Shown: positions 41,494-48,726 of the stretch, piece after piece
Position numbering within the stretch: the stretch's first letter is position 1
How the letters are laid out: the number at the start of each line of letters is the position of its first letter
From: Microcoleus sp036705565
GTDB lineage: Bacteria > Cyanobacteriota > Cyanobacteriia > Cyanobacteriales > Microcoleaceae
Reading direction: 5' to 3' (one strand)
NCBI GenBank assembly: GCA_036705565.1
Contig: JAUBUY010000021.1
Length of the DNA: 64,000 nt
The notes under the pieces: model-generated
The model's input: only the letters and a program-made list of their open reading frames with translations
Told to the model about the DNA's origin: nothing
The model's database searches: none
Program-made: the position numbers and the translations under genes

Positions 41494-42576
41494 ATGGCAA
41501 AATTGCAACTCAAAAACCTCAATAAAACCTACAGCCCTAAAGTTGTTCCCGTGAAAGACATTAGTTTGGATGTCAGCGAAGGGGAATTTCTGACGTTGCT
41601 GGGGCCTTCGGGGTGTGGTAAATCTACGACGCTGCGGTTAATTGCAGGGTTGGAACAGCCGACTAGAGGCGAGATTAGAATTGGCGATCGCGATGTCACT
41701 TATCTCAGACCGGGCGATCGGGATATTGCAATGGTTTTTCAAAGTTACGCGCTGTATCCGCACATGACAGTATACGAGAATATGGCATCGAGCCTCAAAC
41801 TTCGCAAAATCTCCTCCAGCGAAATCAATCGGTTAGTGACGGAAGTTGCAACATCCCTCGGATTGACGGAATTAATCGATCGCAAACCAGGAAAACTATC
41901 AGGCGGACAGCGGCAGCGAGTGGCCCTCGGCCGCGCTTTAGTGCGCCAACCGGAAGTATTTTTGCTCGACGAACCTTTGAGCAATCTCGACGCATTATTA
42001 CGGGAAAAAGTTAGGGCCGAACTTAAACAATTGTTTTCCTCCCAAAAGGCTCCTGTAGTTTACGTCACTCACGACCAAACCGAAGCAATGACCCTTTCAA
42101 CAAAAGTCGCAGTTCTCAACAGCGGCAACGTGCAGCAGCTCGATCCGCCACACTTAATTTATACTCGTCCGGCAAATCAGTTTGTAGCTGGTTTTGTGGG
42201 CAGCCCGCAAATGAATTTGCTAGTGCTTAAATGCCAGGGAAATTTTGCTAAGTTGGGGGAGTTTGGAGTTCCACTCCCAAATATGCCGACTGTGCCGCCA
42301 GAAATTGTGTTGGGAATTCGCCCGGAACACGTCGGCTTTGCAGATGTAGAGGCTGGCAAGATGTCGGGCCCAGAGGCAATTAAAGGTGAGGTTTTTTTAG
42401 TGGAAAACTTGGGGATGCAAAATTTAGTTAGCGTCCGAGTTAAAGGTGTGGAGTCTGTAACGGTGCGGGCTTTGCTGCCAAATGACCGCCACTGGAATTC
42501 CGAAATTGTAGAGCTGGTTTTTCCGCCTCAGTTGCTGCACTGGTTTGACGTGAAAACGGGCGATCGCTTGCAATAA
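41494..42576 (+). CDS. sugar ABC transporter, ATP-binding protein (MalK/UgpC/GgtA-like)
   Basis: 360 residues from the ATG at 41494 (MAKLQLKNLNKTYSPKVVPVKDISLDV). Walker A GPSGCGKST, Q-loop FQSYALYPHMTVYENM, signature LSGGQRQRVALGRALVRQPEVFLLDEPLSNLDA with Walker B, and the switch His in VYVTHDQTEAM are intact. The C-terminal ~110 residues are the MalK-type regulatory OB/TOBE domain (IVLGIRPEHVGFADVEAG). It powers the importer formed with the two permeases. As the last gene of the unit it could also serve other permeases that lack an ATPase. Confidence 0.95.
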   Translation: MAKLQLKNLNKTYSPKVVPVKDISLDVSEGEFLTLLGPSGCGKSTTLRLIAGLEQPTRGEIRIGDRDVTYLRPGDRDIAMVFQSYALYPHMTVYENMASSLKLRKISSSEINRLVTEVATSLGLTELIDRKPGKLSGGQRQRVALGRALVRQPEVFLLDEPLSNLDALLREKVRAELKQLFSSQKAPVVYVTHDQTEAMTLSTKVAVLNSGNVQQLDPPHLIYTRPANQFVAGFVGSPQMNLLVLKCQGNFAKLGEFGVPLPNMPTVPPEIVLGIRPEHVGFADVEAGKMSGPEAIKGEVFLVENLGMQNLVSVRVKGVESVTVRALLPNDRHWNSEIVELVFPPQLLHWFDVKTGDRLQ

Positions 42577-42909
42577 GAATTTGCCCTGCATACCATGCTT
42601 GATTAAAAATTGTCTAACCATGTGTATAAAAATATGTTTTTTGCTTCTAACTAAGTTATGACTTTAGTTAGAGGTAGAACTATTTGGCTGCTGTTAAGGT
42701 GATATTCATGTGTGAAAAAGCTAATTGGCTGACACATAGGTTGCGTGTTTAGCAGATTTTATCGCTAACCTATAACTCTATTTAGGTGGTCGATCGCAAG
42801 TTAAAGCTAAGTTGGCTTTACTTCGCATTAGCTGCTAATTTTGGAGCGAGTCAATTAGATGAAAAAATGTTGAAAATTATCACCAATTAACTTCGGGAGT
42901 ATTACTGAG
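42577..42909. other. spacer, short inverted repeats only
   Basis: CTAACTAA/TTAGTTAG (42647-42671) and ATAGGTTGCG/CGCTAACCTAT (about 42736-42780) are small stem-loops. No gene seen. Confidence 0.4.
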
Positions 42910-43257
42910 ATGAATTTGATTTCCACAGCCATTGCTCGCATCAGTTCCCTGCTTAAGGGCTTTCAAATTAAGAGTTTTTTGAGTGTTGTCCTAGTCGGTT
43001 TTCTGGTGCTGACAACCAATGTTAATTCGGGAAGCAGTAACAAAGGTTTTGGCGCGCAAGCCAGCTCAAAGTCTGAGCTCAACAATCCTGAAAGACCCCA
43101 AACAACACGGGAATGGAGGCAAGAAGCTCGCGAAACCTCAGACTCTCCAGGCGAACGAGTTCAGAAGATTGGCCAAGAAGCAGGAGCAGCCGTGAAAGAA
43201 ATGGGGGAGATGTATCAAGACACTGCTAAGAGAAGTATCCGCGAATTAAAGGATTAG
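42910..43257 (+). CDS. small exported hypothetical protein, 115 aa
   Basis: An N-terminal signal-like segment (about 20-45, IKSFLSVVLVGFLVLTTNVNSG) is followed by a hydrophilic, charged region: NNPERPQTTREWRQEARETSDSPGERVQKIGQEAGAAVKEMGEMYQDTAKRSIRELKD. The tail is an amphipathic helix of the kind seen in small CsbD- or apolipoprotein-like stress proteins, but I cannot assign a family. GGAG lies ~11 bases upstream of the ATG. Monocistronic, followed after ~180 bp by a hairpin terminator. Confidence 0.65.
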   Translation: MNLISTAIARISSLLKGFQIKSFLSVVLVGFLVLTTNVNSGSSNKGFGAQASSKSELNNPERPQTTREWRQEARETSDSPGERVQKIGQEAGAAVKEMGEMYQDTAKRSIRELKD

Positions 43258-43438
43258 TAGCTCCCACTAAAAAAATATAACACTGAGAAACCTGATTGCT
43301 TTCGGGGCGCAGCCAAGAGTGCTCGCCCTTGCGAGTTTCTGAACACCTGAAAAGTTTGAGGTTTAAATAGGTTGAGCTAGTTAATACGGCAGACGCAATC
43401 AAGTAGGCGAGCATACATAAACTAGGACAGACGCTCAT

Positions 43439-43470
43439 AAACCCGGTTTCTCTTATGAAACTGGGTTTTT
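43439..43470 (+). terminator. rho-independent terminator
   Basis: AAACCCGGTTT (43439-43449) pairs with AAACTGGGTTT (43458-43468) with one G-U pair, followed by a T-run. Confidence 0.65.
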
Positions 43471-43924
43471 GAGTTGGAAGTATTTTATGTTACAGCATAT
43501 TCGCTGGTTCATAAAGTACATTAGCAGCTATATTGTGTGGTGTTAGTCCGTAGGGTGCGTCGCTCCTTCATATTTGATAAAGATTGCAGATTGACGGGTG
43601 TATCCGCACCTTACTCGCGTTTCTCTTCTTGTGTGTACCGCATATACATGGAATATGCTGTATGTTGAGGGCGGGCTTTCCGGCCCAATCCCTACTCCCC
43701 ACAAGAAGGAAAATTTATTGCCCCATGCAATTTAAATGCGTATTAGCTTAGCCTCGTTACTGGTTTAAATGCTCCACAGCTTATTTATGATATTATTCGT
43801 GGTAATCAAGGTCATATCCTCAAAGATAAGTAGGGTGCGGGTGCAAGAAAAATCATAATTTGTGGGTATCGATCGCAGACTGCAAAAAATCGCTATAAAA
43901 ACCTGGCCGGGAGAAAACAAAAAT
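43471..43924. repeat. spacer with dispersed repeat ends
   Basis: GTAGGGTGCGTCG at about 43551 (same end as the 8773 repeat), a GGGCGGGCTTTCCGGCCC...CTACTCCCC repeat at 43668-43702, and two family-A-like ends AATTTAAATGCGTATTAGCTTA (43730-43751) and GGTTTAAATGCTCCACAGCTTA (43762-43783). No gene. Confidence 0.55.
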
Positions 43925-44128
43925 ATGATGAATGACGGCAACCAAAAAGCTGAAGCGCCTGAAACCGAGGATGCACAAAATTTGTCCGGCATGGCGAAAG
44001 CTTTTCTTGTGAACGTGGCTTGGTCTTACGCAGAGGCATTGGAGCTAATGAAACGATCGCGAAATCCACAGGAACCGGCGCCGGAATCTCCGACAGAACA
44101 AGTCGAAGCTGATACTGAAAAAAATTAA
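43925..44128 (+). CDS. small hypothetical protein, 67 aa
   Basis: From the ATG at 43925: MMNDGNQKAEAPETEDAQNLSGMAKAFLVNVAWSYAEALELMKRSRNPQEP... A central hydrophobic helix (GMAKAFLVNVAWSYAEALELM) is flanked by acidic, disordered arms. A GTG at 43862 would add 21 residues. GGGAG lies ~12 bases upstream of the ATG. No family recognised; it may be a small cyanobacterial protein with an amphipathic helix. Confidence 0.45.
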   Translation: MMNDGNQKAEAPETEDAQNLSGMAKAFLVNVAWSYAEALELMKRSRNPQEPAPESPTEQVEADTEKN

Positions 44129-44135
44129 TGAAGAC

Positions 44136-44249
44136 TAAGCTGTCCTGCATTTAAACTGCACAGTCAAAACTTGATAAAGTTGTTGTGGGGAGTAGGGGTT
44201 GGGCCAGAAAGCCCGCACAAAAAATGCAATTTAGATGTCGAACAGCTTA
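44136..44249. repeat. MITE-like element, family A
   Basis: A 25-bp terminal inverted repeat with five mismatches: starts TAAGCTGTCCTGCATTTAAA (44136) and ends ATTTAGATGTCGAACAGCTTA (to 44249). Inside is TGGGGAGTAGGGGTTGGGCC...GCCCGC, a dispersed palindrome. Confidence 0.75.
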
Positions 44250-44374
44250 TTAATGGGATCGATTTGCTAAACTATCTGGAGATGCGATCGATCGCAATAG
44301 TCAATTATAGCAATACTCGCATCAGTTTCAATAACTGGTTAACTTCCAAGCTCTGCCTGGGAAACGATGTAAGC

Positions 44375-44471
44375 GAGGCTCTGCCTCTGCCCAGACTAGG
44401 GAGGCTCTTCCTGCGGATATGCGTTACCAGGAAGAGCCTGGTAACGAGTAAAAGCCTGGTAACGAGTAAAA
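44375..44471. repeat. palindrome cluster and 18-bp tandem repeat
   Basis: GAGGCTCTGCCTC hairpin (44375-44387); AGGCTCTTCCTG (44402-44413) perfectly inverted at 44428-44439; then GCCTGGTAACGAGTAAAA twice in tandem (44436-44453, 44454-44471). Upstream of the 170-aa exported protein gene. Confidence 0.8.
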
Positions 44472-44611
44472 AGCTTTAGTTCGGGGATGACAACTGCGTT
44501 GTAGGTTTGAACCTCAACCTATATCTATCCATAAAAGGGATTTAAACTAAACAAAGTACGGTTTTACGGCTACAGTGTACAAAACAAATAACCAATTTTT
44601 AGATTTGTCTC

Positions 44612-45124
44612 ATGTCTAATTCAAAAATGATTGGTAAAGCGATCGCAGGTAGCCTTTGCTTGGGCATCCTCATTAGCTTCAACGCCGCCCTCGGTTCAGC
44701 ATCCGCAGCAACACCAACAATTGCCCAAGAAACAGCAGCCCCGGCCGCTAGCACCCTCGACCAGCAACTCCTAGGCCAATGGCAAGGCACTGTCGCCTCG
44801 GGTCAGTCTTTCACCTTCGTCTTTGCGCCAGAAGGCAAATTGTTTCTCATGGCTAAAGGCCCCGACGGAGCTGCCCGCGCCAAAGAAATGAGGTACAAAG
44901 TTAATCTCGGTGAAAAACCGATGCACATTGATGTCGGCCTCAGCAGCACAGAAACCGTTGAGACTGTTTTTGAGTTGACTCCCGAAGGTCAAATGCGGCT
45001 TCAGTTGCAAGGCACGAATCCCGGACAGGCGAGGCCTAATTCCTTAAACGAGCAGGCAACTGTGTTTAAAAAGGTCTCCGAGGCCACTGCACTGCCTCCT
45101 GACACTCAAGTCATCGGTTTTTAA
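44612..45124 (+). CDS. hypothetical exported protein, 170 aa
   Basis: A signal peptide (residues ~1-33, KAIAGSLCLGILISFNAALGSASA) is followed by a mature beta-rich domain of ~125 residues: LLGQWQGTVASGQSFTFVFAPEGKLFLMAKGPDGAARAKEMRYKVNLGEKPMHIDVGLSSTETVETVFELTPEGQMRLQLQGTNPGQARP. The pattern (GxW...F.F...G.L.......Y.........ID) resembles lipocalin- or TIGR03067-like small beta-barrel proteins, but no family is certain. ATG at 44612. The next gene, cobK, starts 28 bp later on the same strand, so the two may be cotranscribed although no functional link is evident. Confidence 0.7.
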   Translation: MSNSKMIGKAIAGSLCLGILISFNAALGSASAATPTIAQETAAPAASTLDQQLLGQWQGTVASGQSFTFVFAPEGKLFLMAKGPDGAARAKEMRYKVNLGEKPMHIDVGLSSTETVETVFELTPEGQMRLQLQGTNPGQARPNSLNEQATVFKKVSEATALPPDTQVIGF

Positions 45125-45152
45125 GGAAAATTGCAGGCAGAAGTATAATTTG

Positions 45153-45941
45153 GTGAAAAAACGGTTGCTAATTTTGGGGGGGACGGGGGATGCTGCGGAA
45201 CTGGCGGTGAGAGCGTCTCAAATTGCTGATATAGAGGTGGTTTCTTCGCTAGCAGGACGCACTCAACAGCCTTTTACCCCCAAAACGGGTACGGTGCGGA
45301 TTGGGGGGTTTGGTGGGGCGGCTGGGCTGGCGGCGTTTTTGCGCGTTAGCTCGGCCCGCCCCTACGGGGGCTACGCCAAGGGAGACGATCGCCCGATCGA
45401 CTTCTTAATCGATGCTACTCATCCGTTTGCGGCTCGGATTTCTGCTAATGCTGCTGTTGCGGCTGCTGAATGTAATGTGCCCTTTTTGATGCTGGTGCGT
45501 CCTGCTTGGGAGAGGGTGGAGGGCGATCGCTGGATTGAAGTTGCGGGCCACTCGGAGGCTGCAAGGGCTTTATTAGGGCTGTCTCAGCGGGTGTTTCTGA
45601 CGATTGGTAGGCAGGAATTGGCTGCTTTTGCTGGTTTGGATGCTATTTGGTTTTTGATGCGGGCGATCGATCCTCCGGCACTCAATTCTCCTATTCCTAA
45701 TGGTAAATTGTTATTAGCAAGGGGGCCTTTTTCTTTGGAAGATGAGCGCCAATTACTATTAGAATATCAGATTGATACAATTGTTAGTAAAAACAGCGGG
45801 GGCGGTGCTACTTATGCGAAAATTGTGGCGGCTAGGGAACTGGGAATTCCGGTGGTGATGGTGCAGCGGCCACGGATTCCCGATGTTGAGCAGGTTGCTG
45901 ATGTTGCAGGGGCGATCGCTTGGTTAGTTAAGCAGTTATGA
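45153..45941 (+). CDS. cobK: precorrin-6A reductase (cobalamin synthesis)
   Basis: CobK/CbiJ reduces precorrin-6A (or the cobalt form) with NAD(P)H in corrin ring synthesis. Visible: N-terminal LLILGGTGDAAELA (nucleotide-binding loop), DFLIDATHPFAARISANAAVAAAECNVPFLMLVRPAW, VFLTIGRQELAAFAG, DTIVSKNSGGGATYAKIVAARELGIPVVMVQRP, all characteristic. A GTG at 45153 is used (a TTG one codon earlier is possible). Residues ~64-80 (RVSSARPYGGYAKGDDR) are an insertion between GLAAFL and IDFLIDATHP, encoded by a GCCCGCCCCTACGGGGGC repeat-like sequence. No other cob genes nearby. Confidence 0.9.
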   Translation: MKKRLLILGGTGDAAELAVRASQIADIEVVSSLAGRTQQPFTPKTGTVRIGGFGGAAGLAAFLRVSSARPYGGYAKGDDRPIDFLIDATHPFAARISANAAVAAAECNVPFLMLVRPAWERVEGDRWIEVAGHSEAARALLGLSQRVFLTIGRQELAAFAGLDAIWFLMRAIDPPALNSPIPNGKLLLARGPFSLEDERQLLLEYQIDTIVSKNSGGGATYAKIVAARELGIPVVMVQRPRIPDVEQVADVAGAIAWLVKQL

Positions 45942-46263
45942 TATCAAATTCGTTAGCATCGGAATAGTAAATTCGAGTTGACTGTTGACGGTTGACGGTT
46001 GACTGTTCACTGTCAACTGTCAACTGTCAACATCATTCTGGTGTTACCGGAAATGATATTAGTAGGGTTTCAAACATCGGCCAGGTTATGTCTTTGAGTA
46101 ATAGTTGATTTCCTGGCTGGATGATTATTTGTTTTAGTTATAGCTGCATTTTTTGACGGTTTTAATAGGATTTGAAATATAAAATAATTTAAGTTAATAG
46201 ATTTTAGCAATTCAGAACTTAGGCGGAATTGCTGTTAGAGATTAAGATTAAATTTATTGAAAA
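45942..46263. repeat. spacer with TGACTGT heptamer array
   Basis: TTGACGG/TGACTGT heptamers at about 45977-46031. The rest is AT-rich without a recognised element; it is the downstream region of both cobK and the pseudopilin operon. Confidence 0.6.
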
Positions 46264-46875
46264 CTATGGTAGCGTTGGGCAATTATTTCCTTCAGCAGTT
46301 CTCATGCCTCCTATGATAGTTTCCACGATCGCACACTGCTTAGCACCACCGTTAACAGTAGAAACTGTGGCAACAAATCGACGAACACTTGGATTTACTG
46401 ATGTATCTTCGGGAAGTTCATTCACATTACCCAGGTAGTCAAAAACGATCGAGTTTGCAGGTGCAGGCGCATTATGACGAAGTGCAATGGTGCCGGGTGG
46501 AATTTCGCCTCCACCATCTAACGTCTGTGTACTACCACCGGTAGCTAGTGGGGGGGTAAACGTAATTTTTGGCGGATCGACCGTTCTATCAAATGTAACT
46601 GTGACATCGCGCTTAGTTCGCTTTGCTTCACTTTGTGCAAGTCGTAATGATTGGAAAACGCGATCGTTCACAGTGCGAACTCTTTGTCTGTTGATGAATC
46701 CCTGCCAGCTTGGAGCGGCGATCGAGCTAAATATACCTATGAGCAACGCTATCACGAGCACTTCTAGAAGCGTGAATCCTCCATCATCTTTTCTGGATGC
46801 AGTTTTGTTGAAATTAGGGCTGGGCTTGGCAGCCGAGTTATGCAAAAGTTTTAATAATATTGGTGGGGTTTTCAT
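46264..46875 (-). CDS. GspH/FimT-type pseudopilin of the hps operon
   Basis: 203 residues. A 33-residue leader ends in the prepilin peptidase site DDGG|FTLLEVLVIALLIGIFSSIAAPSWQGF; Glu at +5 is present. The following RQRVRTVNDRVFQSLRLAQSEAKRTKRDVTVTF is the GspH/FimT helix and first strands. It is the last gene after hpsA, hpsB and hpsC on the same strand (59-bp gap) and would be a minor pilin of the same machine, in the position of hpsD of Nostoc. Probably inner-membrane embedded before assembly. Confidence 0.85.
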   Translation of the reverse strand: MKTPPILLKLLHNSAAKPSPNFNKTASRKDDGGFTLLEVLVIALLIGIFSSIAAPSWQGFINRQRVRTVNDRVFQSLRLAQSEAKRTKRDVTVTFDRTVDPPKITFTPPLATGGSTQTLDGGGEIPPGTIALRHNAPAPANSIVFDYLGNVNELPEDTSVNPSVRRFVATVSTVNGGAKQCAIVETIIGGMRTAEGNNCPTLP

Positions 46876-46934
46876 GGTATTCTCCTATTGTTTATCGGCG
46901 GGCGGCGATTCAGAAATGTGTTTCAGCCAATCAG

Positions 46935-48017
46935 TTACTTTCCTAACCCACTTAGACCTTTTACTTGCACGCTCGATCTTGGAAAAAATGCCGACTTAGT
47001 TGTTTTGAACTCAGCATCGTTGGCTTGAAGGCGGCGCAGGCTGTTTCCTCTAATCGTAACTCTAGCTATGTTTTTAGCTGTATCTACACAAGCGTAGAAA
47101 CTGTTAGTTGGATTGGGACTTAAAGAATCTGTTATTTTTAGACTCTTTTCTGGGATTGGGGATGTTGTAGTTCCAATTTTGATTGTAGGATCACCAAGAG
47201 CCGTTGTACATTCAGTGGCTGGTAATTCCGTCTCGGTATTGCTACTGTGGTCGATGTAATTAACGAGTACCTCTGGGGGTTCTGGGAAATTAGCACCTCC
47301 TGTAGTCACATTTTTATCTGGCTGAGAAATGTCAAAAGCTGGTATATTACCCGTGGGAGTACCATTGTAAGCTGGACTTTTTTCTTGCGATTTTTCTACT
47401 TGGCTTGGAGCAGTAAAATAAACACCTGAATTGGTGTCTTTCAATCCGTCGTTAATTTGATACCTAGCGATACGGGTAGGACAAGAACCTCCTGAAGGTT
47501 GACACCAAATAGGATTATTATCTTTGATCTGGTAGTAGGCAACTAATGATAGTACATAAGTGTCGTTACAGTCTCCGACTTTACCCGGTTGAGCCTCTGG
47601 ATCGCAATTTATTGGTAGAGGAGTATCGGCATTAACTGGCACAGAGTCCTTGAGAAGTTGTCGTTTCCAAAATACAAGAATAGGAGTTCTATCGGGTTGA
47701 TTTGGGATGAAATTTCCCGCTTGGAGCGCAGGAATGCCAGCAGCAGAATTATCGTAAATATGAATAGCTTGACTCAAATCTTGGGCGATGAAATCAACGG
47801 CGGCCTGAAGGTCTTGCTCGGTGTTTGACTTGACTTGTTCCCTTCTATCGGTATTCAGCATATCCACTACAAAACCGAGCATCGGCGTAATGATTAAAAA
47901 CGCCATAATTGCTCCGACTAATAGCTCGACGAGAGTCATGCCCTTGTCTGTTTGATCTGGCCCGGAGCGGTTTTTCTGGTGCTGACTTTTGAGAAGCCAC
48001 CTGAGTAAAGTTTTCAT
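46935..48017 (-). CDS. hpsC: hormogonium polysaccharide secretion pseudopilin HpsC
   Basis: 360 residues. Prepilin site DKG|MTLVELLVGAIMAFLIITPMLGFVVDMLNTDRREQVKSNTEQDLQAAVDFIAQDLSQAIHIYD, with Glu at +5, then a large extracytoplasmic domain with several cysteines (INCDPEAQPGKVGDC, IWCQPSGGSCPT, ECTTALG). The long N-terminal helix and size match GspJ/PilW-like minor pseudopilins and cyanobacterial HpsC. Third gene of the operon, 66 bp after hpsB. In Nostoc punctiforme the hps locus is needed for hormogonium polysaccharide and gliding (family knowledge). Confidence 0.85.
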   Translation of the reverse strand: MKTLLRWLLKSQHQKNRSGPDQTDKGMTLVELLVGAIMAFLIITPMLGFVVDMLNTDRREQVKSNTEQDLQAAVDFIAQDLSQAIHIYDNSAAGIPALQAGNFIPNQPDRTPILVFWKRQLLKDSVPVNADTPLPINCDPEAQPGKVGDCNDTYVLSLVAYYQIKDNNPIWCQPSGGSCPTRIARYQINDGLKDTNSGVYFTAPSQVEKSQEKSPAYNGTPTGNIPAFDISQPDKNVTTGGANFPEPPEVLVNYIDHSSNTETELPATECTTALGDPTIKIGTTTSPIPEKSLKITDSLSPNPTNSFYACVDTAKNIARVTIRGNSLRRLQANDAEFKTTKSAFFPRSSVQVKGLSGLGK

Positions 48018-48083
48018 TTAGACTGTTTCCTTTGTCAAATGGGGGAGCGATTTTAAATTCGAGCGCGCCGCGGACTTTGTTGA

Positions 48084-48686
48084 TTAGTTGCAACCACCGG
48101 TACGATCGCACAACGATCGATATGCAGACGAATTTCCTGTTGTAGTAGGTGGAATTTCTGTCTGCATTACCACCAAAGGCAATTTAGGGTTGCCTAGTCC
48201 TGAATTAGCAACTGATTGTTGTTTTCCTTGTTCTTGGGTTATCAAAGAGCCGAAGGGGGCATCGGCTCTGTAAACCCGGACTTTTAAGAAATAGCCTGTG
48301 TCTGTCGGCTTGGCCCCTAGAGAACGAATACCCTGAACGTAAAAGTCTTTGTCGCTGCCACAGACCTCGCTCGTTTGCTCTGACTTAAAACAGTACAAAT
48401 TAGTTTTGTCTGCGGGAGCAGGAGGAATTATGGAATTGGAAGGGTCATATGTCTGAGTTGGACTCGCGATCGCCCCCGATCTGAGAGTGTCGATGTAAGT
48501 TCTCGCCGCCTGCGTGGCCAGTTCCACCCGCCGCGCTTGTACGCGAGTTGCGACTGAGAAGGCCATCACGGGGGCGATCGCGATCATCAGTACCGAAACT
48601 ACAATCATCGCTACCAATGACTCGATAATCGTGTAGCCACCATCTCGTGACTGGGATAAATTTTGGTGTGGTTTTTGCTTAGTCAT
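48084..48686 (-). CDS. hpsB: hormogonium polysaccharide secretion pseudopilin HpsB
   Basis: 200 residues. Prepilin site RDGG|YTIIESLVAMIVVSVLMIAIAPVMAFSVATRVQARRVELATQAARTYIDTLRSG, with Glu at +5, typical of GspI/PilV-like minor pseudopilins, followed by a small globular domain with four cysteines. Second gene, 40 bp after hpsA; GGAG lies ~12 bases upstream of the ATG at 48686. Expected to be processed by PilD and assembled with HpsA and HpsC. Confidence 0.85.
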   Translation of the reverse strand: MTKQKPHQNLSQSRDGGYTIIESLVAMIVVSVLMIAIAPVMAFSVATRVQARRVELATQAARTYIDTLRSGAIASPTQTYDPSNSIIPPAPADKTNLYCFKSEQTSEVCGSDKDFYVQGIRSLGAKPTDTGYFLKVRVYRADAPFGSLITQEQGKQQSVANSGLGNPKLPLVVMQTEIPPTTTGNSSAYRSLCDRTGGCN

Positions 48687-48726
48687 AAGTAGGACTCCAG
48701 TAGTTGCGCGACGGAAAGTTAGAGGG

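Noticed and set aside
44470..44560. Possible tRNA
   Set aside because: GGTTTGAACCTC resembles a T-loop region, but no acceptor or anticodon stem can be drawn.
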